From: Setophaga petechia | Taxonomy: Eukaryota; Chordata; Aves; Passeriformes; Parulidae | NCBI GenBank assembly: GCA_024362935.1 | Contig: JANCRA010000007.1 | Coordinates: forward strand, 6,698,503 to 6,762,502 | Direction: 5' to 3' | Length of the DNA: 64,000 nt | Shown: positions 27,456-40,876 of the stretch, one piece after another | Layout: the number at the start of each line of letters is the position of its first letter | How positions within the stretch are numbered: position 1 is the first letter of the stretch | Made by a program: the position numbers and the translations under genes | The notes under the pieces: generated by a model | What the model was told of the DNA's origin: nothing | Database searches by the model: none | The model's input: only the letters and a program-made list of their open reading frames with translations

Positions 27456-30400
27456 TCCTGTGCACAAACCCCAGGGAATTCTGAACTATGATTTCTATAA
27501 AAAACCTATTTCATCCCTCTTGTATTCTGAATTGCTGATTACACAGTATTGGCATTAGGCTTTTATATTTCTGTAATGACACTAACTTACAATAACATGG
27601 AACAAAGTTCTACCTTTCAGCCAGATCTTGCTCTCAGATAGGCAAGCATAAATCTGGAGTAAGTAAATTGTTCTTATGTTTTCCCATGAGTTACAGTAAT
27701 GTAGCATACAATTGGCTCCAGACCACTGAATTAAATTGCTTTACAAGGTAATACTTTAATGTTAATATTCTTTAAATTAATATAAACATGTCTTTCAGTT
27801 ATATTTTACATAAGACCAATTCCCAATGCATTAAATTCAATTATCTTCATTTATAGATTCAAGTAGGCTTCTAGCAGTGCCAGAAAACCAGCTGGCAAAA
27901 CTCCTAGGAAGACCAAACTCTGAGTGCACACATTGATATTTTTAGGCTGTGATTTGCATGACGAAAATATAATTACTAAAATGCCCCAGACTTGGGCAAA
28001 ATTATGTTCTCTACATGAGATTATTGCTTTCTCATGCACATTTCTTTCAGGGTGCAGCCTGTGTATACTGTACCACATCCAGTTCATCCCAAAATCAGTA
28101 TAGTTGAGTTCCTTAGCTTCAATGGAATAAAATTTGGCCTATGTTCCCTGTTGGCAGAATGAAATTCTACTTCTTACTTATTACTTCTTTTGTGCAACAT
28201 AATCCAAACTTCCTACACACTGATAAGCAGGAAGGATAAACATTCCTTTTGTTTAAAGGCATCATATAGGGGAGAACAAATTCTTTGTCCCTCTAATGCA
28301 CACACAGCACATCTGCACTTGCAGTGCGTGTGAGAGGGGCACGACTGACAGCAGTGTGCAAAATCATCATCCCCACCTCCAGCAACACAGGGTGAGGATA
28401 CTTGGAGCTGGTTGTGCTTTTATCCCTCAGTATAATCTGCTAGAGAGAGACCCCAGTGGCACATGTGGAAGGGGAAGAGCCTGGGGACAAAGTTACTTTT
28501 TGTTCGTATAAGGTTTCCCCCACCCCGTTCTCCAGAGGTTGAATGCAAATATTATCACAGTTCACAGGATACAACCCGAGGTCCACAGACTTAGACCCCA
28601 GCCATATTGCAGCCCTCTGCTTCAATGATTTCATCCCTCAATTATCTCCTTTTATATATATTTGGAAATTGCTATACTGAATTAAGTAACTCTAGAGATG
28701 ACAGAGACAAATCAAGAGACTGCAATATTAGAAGATGGTGGTACATTTCCATCTTTGTTTTGGGCACCAAGTTGCAAGTAAGAGTGGCCATCTCTCCTGA
28801 GAGAGCAGAGAACATCCAGCCTTCCTCCCCAGCCAAGAAACATTCAGCCATAGCATTTGTCCTGTGATTACAAATTAAATGTTTCCATCTGGCTGCCAAA
28901 GCTGAAGCAGTGCTCAGCCAAAATGCCATTGATGGTTTTTCATAGCTACATTATCCTTTAGGAGAACATGAAGTGTAATGTAATTTTAAAAGGGGTTATA
29001 TATTCAAGTAAAGTAGCACAAAGATCTGTCTGAATTTGGTGTCTTATAAAGTGGAAAAGACAGATTGTTTCACAACACTTATCCAGTACTCTTGAACAGC
29101 ATCTACATTTTCAGGAAAAGAAACAACCATTGTTTCCAAAGATGCCCCTCTTTCCTTACACCCATATTAAATATTCATTTTCCCCTCTAAAGAAACATTC
29201 GGTTATTGAGAAGAAAGAAGAAGAAACAATCCACAAAAGACCAAACCCTTCATCCATCCAGCCAGGTACCAAAGCTTAGGCTTGGTCCCACGAGTTCACC
29301 CCGAGTGGGAAATGCTCACCTGTACTTGCTCCCACTGAACCTGGCCAGTCTCACAGGGCTGCAGTAACTCTGCACTACAAGCCTGAGGGAAATAATTCTC
29401 TGCCACGCAGATTATCTCTCATCTTCACCCCTGAAATGCACACATATAAAAAAACAATTCACCTGATGCAAACCAAACTGAGTGATGGTTTTTACTGACC
29501 TTGTCTCTCCTTCTGGGCTTTGTGCAGTAACATACATAAAGTTAATTTTTCACCTAACTGCTGCAAAAATATTTTTTCAAGACCTAATATTGCCTTTTTG
29601 CTCAAGCACATCTCATGCTGAAATGAACATTTTTTTACTTTATTAATGTTTATATAAGAGCAAAGAAAATTCTTTTTTTATTTACTCTGTAAGGCAAATA
29701 AATGAACAGTGAACATTAAACTACTACATGGGTTCAGATATTCCAAATCCCAACCAGCTCCACTTTAATGGATATGTATTTTTCATCTGTATAATGAATG
29801 TTTCTAAATATACCCAGAGAAAAGAAAGAATATTAAAAATATTTACCTTTTTAATATTTAATATTTTGCAGCCATATAGATGGAAACAAGTTAAAATGGG
29901 TATATTTCTGGGCAAAGAAGCTATCTCCATTACAAGGCTGAAACACAGGTTTGATTGCAAAACCCTACCGTGTTTTGCATCCTGAATGCCAAATAAAAAC
30001 CAGCTGACCCCAGAACATTGAGATGAACTGTAAATAATACAGTGAATAATCAAATGCGAAACATTATTTCAAATCTTGTACACTGGTTCACACCCATTCT
30101 ATTTATATGCTGAAATACTTCAAAATTACATCAGCTGAAACTTCTGCCTCCATCCCAAGGCCCCACATTTATCTCTGTTAAAAATATTATTTGAAGGCTG
30201 TTCATTTCAAAGCATCACCGATTGTGATTTTTCTCATCATCCCTTAAAATCCTTCTCATGTAGCCAACATTGACCCACTTCCTGCACACTCTGCTGACAG
30301 AGCAATGGGCACAACCTGGCAAAGAGGATGGGAGAGCTGCTGGTGGGACCTAAAGCAAACTCCCCAGAGCCCTGTGCTCTCCACAGGACAGGCAGGACAA

Positions 30401-31629
30401 GTCCCAGAGACCAGGGTGCCTTTTTTAGACAACTGAACTATGTCCTTCACATCACCTAAAGGGAGAAAAATAATGTTTATTCTATGCCATGTAAACAACA
30501 TATTAATATATTTTTACTTAGGTAAATTTCAATAGATAAATTTAACAATATTTCCTCTAATAGTAAAAGTGAATCCAGATTATTTGATAGTTTCATAGTG
30601 TTTGTATTGCTTTTTTAATACCAAAAATTGCTGTTGTACACACAGCAAAGGCCAATATCACTATAATTACTACACAGAGAAGGATTACTACATTGTGAAG
30701 GATCCCCACCTCTTTCATCTGTGTATCACCTGTAAAAGACCCTCCACCCAAACCCTATGAGGAATTTTTATTTTTATCTTCATCTAATCCTTTCTTCTTC
30801 TTTTTACTTAATTTTTGTCAATTGCTTTCTTAGAAACATTTTAAGTAATACAAGATTGTTCATGGGGAACTGAAGCCTAGAACTCCATGGCTCAAGTTAA
30901 GACCTTGTAATTTGAGCAATTTGAGCAGACCTTGACCATTTGAGCAACATACCAGTCTTCCTATTCCACACCAAAAAAGCAGTTGCATGCACGTTTTTAT
31001 GTCTGAGTCTTTTATATGCAAATGATAAATTGCAAATTTTTTGCAAATTAAGGCTGTCAAAAGGGGCACTTTTCTGTTGTTGCCTTTTATTTCAGCCAGT
31101 GCCCTTGAAAGGGTCCAATCACAGGTGCCCAGGACAGCACATATATTGGGAAGGGTAAACACCTAAAGAACAGTGATCAGGACCAGCTCTGCCACTGGGG
31201 CTATTTTCTCTATTTTGCAATGTTTTGTTGAGTTTTTTTAAAATAATATTTCACACACTTAAACACGCATAGCCAATTATACTCAATTTATCTATTCCTC
31301 CACTACAGATTTCTAAACATGCTGTGTTCATCCCTTCAGTTTTGTTAATATATCATTTTGGCTGTATGAAGATGCCTGACAAAATAAAGAAGATTCATGA
31401 GTCTGATTACCAGCATTTATAATTTGCAGGATCAAGGTGTCAAAAGCACAAATCACCTCTCCAAAAGAGAGAGCTGGCAAACTGTCACCATAGCACACCA
31501 CTACAGCAACAACAGAGGCAAAAAAAAGAAGCAGTACATGTAACACTGCTGCTTTGTGAGCCCCTATTTTAGCATCACATTACCAATCTTTGCCCTTGAA
31601 GCTGTAGGTAGGGGAACTCTAAGAAAACA
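27456..31629. other. Noncoding stretch, nothing firmly recognised
   Basis: AT-rich DNA with no recognised gene or repeat family. On the minus strand, 31411-31500 is an exon-like open segment preceded by a very good pyrimidine-rich acceptor (ttgcctctgttgttgctgtag) and followed by a weak GTAATC donor. Confidence 0.45.
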
Positions 31630-31998
31630 GGCTAAGAGAGATGGGGATGTTGAGCCTGGAGAAGAGAAGGCTCTGTGGGGTGCCTCAATCAGCTCTAAAA
31701 GAGCTGGAGAGGGACCACAGACAAGGCATGGAGGGACAGGACAAGGGGGAATGGCTTCCCACTGCCAGAGGGCAGGGTTAGATGGGATATTGGGAAGGAA
31801 TTCTCCTGTGTGAAGGTGATGGGGCCCTGGCACAGGCTGCCCAGGGAAGCTGGGGCTGCCCCTGGAAGTGTCCAAGGCCTGGTTGGAAAGGCCTTGGAAC
31901 AACCTGAGGTAGCAGAAGGTGTCGCTGCTCATGACAGGGTGTGGAAGAAGATGGTCCTTAAGGTCCTTTCCAACTCAAAGCATCCTATGATTCCATAA
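31630..31998 (+). mobile_element. CR1 LINE, 3' fragment
   Basis: This is a clear CR1 3' portion. It runs from 'gttgagcctggagaagagaa' through 'tcccactgccagagggcagg' and 'ctggcacaggctgcccaggg' to 'ccttaaggtcctttccaact', and ends in 'cctatgattccata'. It is 5'-truncated and has no usable frame. It covers both the segment seen at 17995 and the terminal tail seen at 5239. Confidence 0.93.
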
Positions 31999-34900
31999 CA
32001 CAAACTAGGTTATTCCCTTTTTCCCCTTGAGCCAGTCCAGTTACACCCATCTTACTTTCAAACAATTTGTATGGACCTTGAACACTGCACTGCTGTGAAG
32101 GTACTGGACTAAGAAATATTGCAGAAATATTCCCCATGAGCTTTTTAGAAAATCACACAGCCATGCATCCTCCCTAGCATCACAGCACTTGTCCCATCTG
32201 TACAAGCACCATCCTGTCTCCAGCCTGGGTGCTGGCCCATTTTGCAGGTTGTAAGCAGGTACCTGAACCTCCTGCTCTCCAAGATGCAATTCACTGTTTG
32301 ATGGTTTGTGGTGGGTAAAGTAAAAATGAGTTTCCACCTTGAAACTGAGCATTAATATCCCATAAACAAGCTGTAATGGTGAGAGTGGAACAGCTTGTCA
32401 GGAGGGATGTATTTTTTCTACCCTGGTAGGAGCACACAGAGCATGGAAGGATGTATCAAGCCTTCACAACCTGCAGCAGGAAATCCAGTTTGTCTCCAAG
32501 CAGACAGTGACCACTTGCCAAGCATACCAAATTCACAGAGGGCAGCCCCGCTGTGAGCCACTGCTGCGGCTTAGGAATGGCACTCCTCAGTTCAGTGCTC
32601 CTGCTGAGGCTCTCCAAACCACACTGCTGCTCACTCTGGGCACGAGGTGGATGCTATGGAATCAGGGATGGGTAACATCCAGCAGCTGAGGAACACGACC
32701 TGTGCATACTGCACCACTGCAGCCAGACACAGACACACCACACAGCCTCTCCCCACAGCCTCTCCTGTGTCCCACTCACCTGGAACCATCCTCCCTTACA
32801 ACCATCAAGGCTAATTCTCTTACAGGGAGTAACATTTGTGGGCAGGCCTTCCTGGCATTTGATGTTTTGGAACACAGCAGTGTGGTATGGCCTGCCTCAG
32901 TGCTGCCCTTTTCAGGAGTTGTCCCACAGAAAGCAAGAACTGCTGCTTTTTATGTCCTATTGCTTTTAAAGTTCCTAATTTCACACCACCATGTGGGTTC
33001 TGTGCACATTGCAGAATCTCTTTACACAGAATCCCTGTTCTCAGGGCTTATATTTTTATATAAAATTGATGTGCACAACCCTTTTCCTAATGAGCAGTGA
33101 TAAATAATCCCAATTAGATACCTAATATGAGAGTATTTGCCCTTCACTTATAATTGCCTTTTCCACTCATAAAGGGAGAGGTTTTTGTCTCACTTATATA
33201 TTTACTTATAATTTTCCCTCCCATGCTAACATTTCCACTGCCATTTGACATTTCATTCTCAGGATTTTCTCTTCCAATTATTTTTTTATTGGCTGTGATT
33301 TTGTGTCATTTATTAGAGGCGCAGAGGGTCATCTGCCAGAATTCAACCCCTGCTGCAGAAGCCTTTTGTCAACAGTTTCATCTAGACAGCTGAGCACTTT
33401 GGGTTGGTTAAGGCCATTATTTTTATTCAAACTGAGAACCACTAGCATTTCCTCATTATTTGCACTCAAATACTCTTTATCTGTTCCCACATGTTGCTCA
33501 GTTGCTTGCAGTCCCCCCCTGACTTGCAGAGTTAATGGTTACACAGTTGTTTCCTTTAATTGAGCAGTGACCCATTAACTTCCCAGACTATTTCTACTCT
33601 TCACTACTTCAGGTTAATTTGCAGTCCCTTTTGCAGCCAGCAAAGCTGCATTGGTTGTACCATTCCAAGCAGCAGACTCTTTTTCTGAGACTGCATACCA
33701 GCTTCCCTAACCCCATTACCCAGTTCTTTTCCCCATTCTAGCACTCTGTCTTTGGTGTTAGCAGGGTGCTAAATCTTACTTGTTTGGCTATTCAGATGAC
33801 TTCAACTGGGCACTGGCAGTTCCCTACACAGTAAATGCTTATCATTCCTCAATATATCCTCACTACTCAGTAAAGCAATAACTTTTCTGTTTCTTTCCTC
33901 TTGCCAGTTCTTGAGGTAAAGAGAAAAAAATTTGTCATCATTTCCTTTCCACAGCCATTAGTGTTGGAAAAACTTTAGGTCTCTACAAGAAGATTTTCCA
34001 AAACACCTTATCACAGCAGCTCTTTGAGTGAATTTAGAAAATTCAAACTATTCTTTCTATCGAGTACTTTGTGGGTAATTTGGGCAGGATTATAACTGAT
34101 GCACACTATTAAGGTCATCAGAGGCTAAAAAGGAAATTGAATGAATGCTTTTGGTCCTTCTCTTCTGATGACTGTCCCTGAACTGTTTCTGAATCTGCAC
34201 TGTGCTGTGATGCTCTGCACAGCCTGGGCAGCTCATGAGCAGCAAGACTTTGTTACCATACAGGGCTTCAGGCCAACAGCAACAAAGCCCAGATCCTCCA
34301 CTAGCAAAATGCTAATCCCTGGAATTATTGCTTTTCTACTTTGTGATCCCAGCCCTAGACTTCTCTGGATTCACTCCAGACCTGCTTCTTGAGGCTCCCC
34401 AAACAGCAGATGCTTTTGGCATCCCATTGCCTCTACAAAAGGGGCAGGCAGGGAGACTGGCTGCTGTAATTGCCTTAAACAGCCCTGTGCCAGCTTGAAA
34501 CCAGGCCAGGGCTGGAGAAGGGCAAAACACTTGAGTTATCTGCAGGGCTGCCACAACTCTGAATCACAACAGTGCAGGTCAAAAAAGGGAGTCCCACTAA
34601 TCTGCAATTGCCAGGCCAGAGCTTTGTATTTCAAAGAGCAATTGGAGACTTGGCTTGACTCTGATCTCATCAGCAGCTTGCACCAGAGTCAAACGCCCCA
34701 GGAGACAGAGCTGTGGCTGAGCACAGGCCCTGACCATGGGGAGCTGGGACTTGTTGGCATGAAATCCAGCTGAGCCAACTGGAAACCAACTCCTCCAGCA
34801 GCCCAGCTGGCTCCCAGAGGAGCACCAGCACAGCAAACATCTCCTTTCCCATGAGCAGTCCCATTTTCCAGCAGCATTCACAGCCTATCCTCTCCCTCCA

Positions 34901-37900
34901 TCTGGAAAGAGGGTTCCAAACTCACAAGAGATTTGTTCCTCAGAAAAGTGTCTGCCAGGTTCCAGCACTCTCACAGTATTGTCACTAAGGCCAGATTCCA
35001 CTGTCTTAATTCTCCTCCAATCTTACCCTTAAATATACTGCAATCTTTCTCAGTCATGTTCCTGCAGACTATTTTCCTAAATTAACATGTCATATGCACA
35101 ATGTTCAATTTAGCATTTCTTCATTCCATTCACATCATTCCTCAGGAATTTTCTGTGACAGCAGTATTTGAGCTGTATAATAAAAGTGGATTCATGCTTT
35201 AAAGACAGAGCAGCTCCTCTTAGGTTCCTATGCACTATTGCCATAGGATTTGACTGATTGCATTAAAAAAAGAGATTGAAATTAATTTTCTTTTCATAAT
35301 TTCGTACTGAACAAGTGAGAATAACCTCCAGGAAACAACTAACATAATGGTTGTCTTTTTTAAGTTTTCAAAAGTTTTAAACATTAGTAATGGGATGCCT
35401 TAATAAAAAGGAAGTTATGCTTTGAAACAAAATAGAATATAATTGCCTTAGGTGGCTATGAATTTTCAGAAGTTTTGGAAATGCATCCAGACAACTACTG
35501 CATTTCTGTAGGGAGTGACACAAGCCTGCTTGGTAAGACCTATGAGTGTATGATCTTAATCAGCAGTAGGCTGGTTTATACTTCATTTCAGTCATAGGTG
35601 GGTTTGTGAAGACCCCTGGCTTCAGGCTGGATGACCTCTGTGATTCTGTCAACCAAACAGCATTGGACCTTCAGCCAAAATTCAGAGGGATCAGACCAAC
35701 ATGACTGCAGATGTTTGGCAGTGACTACCTTCCTGCCATGTGCTTCAGTAGCTTCTGGATTTAGTGTTGGACTACCCAGGATGAAAGGCAGCAGCATTCT
35801 AGGATATTTTTGTTCCAGTTTTCCCATCTCTCTCTCTTGCAAGCTGAGTTAATTGTAGTTTAAGCCGACAATGTCCACCTACAGGAGGTTTTTAGGCTTT
35901 CAGTGGTTTTATACAATTTTGAAAGCAGAAGGTTGCAATAGCACAGGTTAGAGATCTCTGGAGAGCTCCAGGCCAGGAAAAAGGTGTTAATACTGGTTCT
36001 AGATCTGGCAAAGCTTGAAGCTGTAATGAGGTTATGTCAGATGAAAAAAGTCATTCAAAATAATCTTTTCTACCACCATAACCGCTGGGTTATTTATTGT
36101 GAAAATTAAATAATAAATCATTCTCTGAGAGGAAGCAATTTCAAAAACAGTTTTAGATCTGAACTCTGACAATCATCATGTTCTTTTTGCACACCTTTCA
36201 CAAGACATTTTAGTAGAATGATACTTCATATAAAGAACAGAAAAATTAGGCATTTCACATGTGCTGGTTTTAATCCAGAAGAATTCAGCATGGTTGCTAC
36301 AATTTTAAAATAAATTAACTCATCTATTTCAGCTAAGTACAAAATCAGAAACACTTTGCATTGTAACATTACCTCTGTGCACTTGCTGGAAAATGGAACT
36401 GGATAGTTTAAAATGTACCCAATTAAATACAAATAGCCTGCCTAGTAACCAGGACCCCAAAGCACTGCCTGATTTGCAGCTATTGTAACTGAGCACTTTA
36501 CATATGCTCTTGTTTACATATCAGTACATTATCAATAAACTTGGCCTGCAGCTCCCATATTGCATTATGGGACACTGAACAAAAGAGAGCCCCAAACCTC
36601 AGCATGGCCATATGTCCCATGGCAAATGACCAATAGGTGGGGTTTTTTCCTAATCTATTTCCATATAGGTCACCAAGTTCTGAAAGAATAGAGGAAACAC
36701 ATCTGTAAGCAGAGGTGAAATGCTACAGTTCATTCTATCAGTGCTTCATTGATGACACGCCTGAGCAACTTTCCAATACTGGTATGGAAGAAAAGACTGA
36801 GAATTCAGCATCCCAAGCCAGCTGTGGTAGGCAGCCATGGTGGGCAAGAACATGGCTAATCTCATTAAAGACACAACAGAATTTATGCCCAATTAGATGG
36901 GCTAGATGGCTTCATCTGAAGTTTTAACATACACATTAAAAGCAAATGTAAAGTTCAGTGCAGTCCTCAGAGCCTGGAGCCAGCAAAGGGTGAAGAGAGA
37001 CCTTTAAATGTCACTGGAGCAGAAAGTTGTTTTGCAACCAGTCCTGCTAGAGAAAACATGTTTAAATCTATATGGAGCAGAAACTACTTCTATTCTGATA
37101 AGATGCAGCCTTCTTCTACTTAAAGGAATAATTGAGATAGGAAATTAACCCTGTCAAGACTCTTGAAGACTCAAAAAGTTGAGAGTGGTTATAAAGTGGG
37201 GATAATCCATCAAGAGGAAAAGAAGCAATCATTAAGGCCAAGGTCTTTATTCCATGTGTCCAGGGAATAATACTGAGCTGAAATGGAAACTATCTCCTCT
37301 GATGCAGATTGCCAACGGGAAAAACAAACACATTTAGGGGTGTTTTTGTTAATTTCTTCATGTTCTAAATGTTAACCTCCAATGCATGTCTTTTCAGGCT
37401 GTAAGACCAGCTGCTTGGCCAGGATCAACATCTCAAGGGAGCTGAAAAGAGCTTTTTGAACCAATCTTTATCTTCAAGCAGAGTGGGGAAATGCCTTTCT
37501 AATTAAGTAACCCTTTTTTGCACAGAAATTCTCAGTAAGGATGGAGAGAAATTCTAAGGAGGAACAAGGGGGCAAGTGAGGCAGGACTGTGTGGGTGCAG
37601 GAAGAAAAGCTGGCCAGGGAGCAGAATTTGCTGTGATTCCAAAAGCCAACAAGGGGACTAAACCCACAACTGGAAGCAGTGACTGACCTGCACATGGATC
37701 AGGGGAGAGCTGGGTGTTAAACCTTCATTTTGTTCTTTCATCTAATCTCATGGTAAAAACCTAGTTACACTAGTGGGTAAATTACTTTATTTTTTTTCAA
37801 GTTAAAGAGACTTGCAAGTCTTGTCTGAATGCCTAGCAGTAACATGCAAGTACACCTTTCTCAAAGATTTGGCCACAAGGGACCTGTTAAAAAAACACAA

Positions 37901-39960
37901 CAAATTATTCATTGGGCACCCATAATCTTACATTCCTTGTCCTCAGCTACAACAGTTTCAGCACATTTCATTTAATAAGCAGACTTAATATGTTCTACTT
38001 AAATCTAACTCACGGGTTTTATTCTGCCATGAGTATGGAACCATTTGCATAAACATTATAAAACTGTTGCATCACCTCTTCTTTTACCTCAAACATTTGA
38101 AAAGTTTATGGGATTTCATTTTCTACATATTAGAAGAAAAGATTCACTGCTATTATAGTCTCTGATATTGCCTAATAGTCCTTAGCCAGTTTGATAGGGT
38201 AACTAATATCCATAAAATTTGAGCTACATTACAGGAAAAAATTTACACTCCACACATGGGGAGTTATAATTCAGAAAATAAAGCAAAAGTGTATGTAGAG
38301 AAAGCAGGTGAGAACACCAAAAAATTACTTTGTTGCAACTAAAAGAGACAAAAAGAGGGATGAGATTACCTCACACACTCTTTACATACAGCACCTTACA
38401 GGGCTGTAATAAAAAAACTGCAATTTTTCATAGTTTTAAAAAACAGCTGCCATTGCCTCAGTAGCCTAGTGAAATAACCCAAAGTAGAAAACATCCACAA
38501 AATAGGCACGCTGGGACAAACATGGAACCATGCATTTGACACGTGCTGTCACATTTTTATCCATCCATGGGAGTGTGCAAGCACACACAGGCACATTTGT
38601 ACCCTTGGATATGGGTGAACTGAGCAAAGGATTTGGGGATTACTATTGATCCATGCCCTTTCTCTCTCTGACATACACAGGCCACACTCACACCTAAGGT
38701 CTGCTGGGTTTGCTCCACTCCAGTGACACAAAGCCATTGTAAACCTTGTTCAGCTGTGCAGCAAAATTGGATTTACTGCACCTCTGAATCTCCAAAGCAT
38801 GGGAAAGCATCTGAAGCCTACCAGTAAGCCTGGCCTTGTGCTCCCCATAAAAGCAGTACGTGCACCAGAGATGATCTATCTGCAGTGTATGTTGTATTCC
38901 TGCCATCACTTTTCTCTCCCAGACCATCTCCAGTAAAATGCCTGTACATTCTCCTAACAGTATTTTACTCATCATAGAAAAAAAAAATAGTTTAGCTTAA
39001 TCTAGAAATCTTACAGCTTCGGACAAATAATATTTTTTAATTGATAAACAAATCCATGGCTGCAACTCCTCAGTGAAATACCCTGGCATACTAACTGGCA
39101 GATCTTCAAATTATTTCAATTATATTGCGAGTCTGAGCAGAGTTCTCTTGGGGAAACTTGTTTCTTCAGTAAGAATCAAACAGCAACTGCTGAAGCTGAG
39201 TTGCCCCTATGATTTTCAGTTAATATATTTTACCTGAATTTCACTATTTGTGATATTACAGTCCAGCTGAAACCAGAAGAAAATTGAGAAGTTTCATTAT
39301 TTAGGAAGGGAATAGCTCAATATCTCAGGCCATTTCCCCTTCCCTTGCTCTAGCCAATTCCATGTGCATGTGCTCTGAAAGTGCAGCAGAGGACTCCCAC
39401 TGGTGCAGAGTGTCGCATAATCACAGCAGTGGAGCAAGGTGCCCAGGTCCTGCAGTGTCAGCACCAGTCCCCAGAGGCACAAAGCCCAGGGACACAGGGC
39501 ACTGAGAGCTTCCCTGAGGGCCCTGAAGGCCACACTGCTATGGCAGCTGGCAGGGCTGGAGCATGGACCAGGATGATGGCATCGATTTTGGAGCATGGCC
39601 CACCAGTATTCAAAATTTTCGTGCAGCAGCATGAACACATTTTGCTGCTGTACTATTTCAAAGCGTTTTTTGATAGATTTTTCTCTTGAGGTCCTTTTAA
39701 TAGATAGGTTTATTGAATGAAAACTTTCTCCTACTCCCTGTGATGATCAACCATGTTCAGGGAGAGCACTAGATAAAATAAAACACCAGGAAGAGAGAAT
39801 AACAGAAGCTTTGAATGAGGGCTGCCACATACTATGTCTTATCTAGATATAAATATTTCATGTTTAAGGTGTGAAGTGTTTTCAGTAAAACCACTTCAAT
39901 GTTTTTTTCAAGAGAATTGAACTATCACTTCTATTCATTTCACTACTGAGCTGTAGCTGC
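31999..39960. other. Long noncoding stretch, nothing recognised
   Basis: No gene, RNA gene or named repeat that I can support. Open frames such as the minus-strand ones at 35588-35842 and 38694-38975 carry no domain I recognise and lack convincing splice or promoter context. Confidence 0.5.
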
Positions 39961-40090
39961 CCAGCCCTGCTCAGTAGTTAGCTCCTATAAAATATTGACA
40001 CAGTCAAGACTCCTCCCACTAAGAAATTAAACCACATAAAATGTCATCAGCCTCGACTGCTTTATACCCAACATCAAAAATAAAGGTAAG
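39961..40090 (+). promoter_or_regulatory. Possible TATA promoter, short 5' leader and splice donor
   Basis: A TATA box (tataaaa) lies at 39986-39992. An ATG with A at -3 follows at 40041, which allows about 25 nt of leader if transcription begins 30 nt after the TATA box. Fifteen codons later the frame reaches aaag|gtaaga, a strong splice donor, with GT at 40086-40087. The spacing is what a small first coding exon would look like. Nothing identifies the product, the sequence is AT-rich, and each element alone is common, so this is a weak call. Confidence 0.2.
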
Positions 40091-40629
40091 AATTGATGCT
40101 GAGATATGTTTATCGACAGCAGCTTACAGGACTGGAATAATTACTCAAAAGAGACCAAGCCCTTATAATAGAGTGCTTCATGGTCAGAACAGAAGAGGAT
40201 GTTCAGTGACAGTGTCAATATCCTGTTCAGCTGCAGAAAGACAAAGACAGATAGGGAAAAAAATAAGGTGAGCCAAATGGCAGAGTGATCTCCAAATCTA
40301 ATGTAAAAGTCCTTGAAAAGGCACAAAGTGCAACTTATTTTTATCTTTTCTTAACAAGTCATTTACACATCTTCAAGTAGAGTGTGCATTTTAAGAAGAA
40401 AGAAGGGAGTCAAGACTTAAGAAAGTAATGGAGACTAGGCCTACAGGATAAATGGAGAAAACCTGGGAAAGCCTTGTTTGCATTACAAGTAATTACAGAA
40501 GTTTTTGGGAGTATTGCAATCTTGTCTTCCAAGTCAATCAGACATTGCCTGGAAATGATAACCCAAGGAGTCACTTTCCATGCAAGGAAATGAGCTGTGT
40601 GTGCAGCCTTGCAATGAAAACCCCCTCCA
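40091..40629. other. Noncoding stretch, nothing recognised
   Basis: AT-rich sequence between the TATA-like cluster and the CR1 element. No repeat or exon can be supported. Confidence 0.55.
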
Positions 40630-40876
40630 GGGGAGGTTTGGGTCAGATATTAGGAAAAATGCCTTCACCAGTTTTTGTAAGGAAGGGCTGTCAAGCACTG
40701 GAATAGAACACCAGGGTGATAGCATGGGTGGAGTCACCATCCCTAGAAGTGTTCAAAGACGTGTGAATGTGGCACGTGGGAACAGAGTTTAGTGGTGAAC
40801 ACAGTAGTGCTGGTTAACAGCTGCACTCAATGACCTTAAAGGTGTCCTCCAACCTTACAGTTCCATCATTCTATAA
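40630..40876 (+). mobile_element. CR1 LINE, 3' fragment
   Basis: The copy matches the standard CR1 3' end. It opens with 'gggaggtttgggtcagatat', passes 'ggagtcaccatccctagaag' and 'tttagtggtgaacacagtag', and closes with 'ccttaaaggtgtcctccaac' and the tail 'catcattctataat'. It belongs to a somewhat different CR1 subfamily from the copies at 5239 and 31630, since it has the 'tcaaagacgtgtgaatgtgg' version of the middle part. It is 5'-truncated and dead. Confidence 0.92.
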
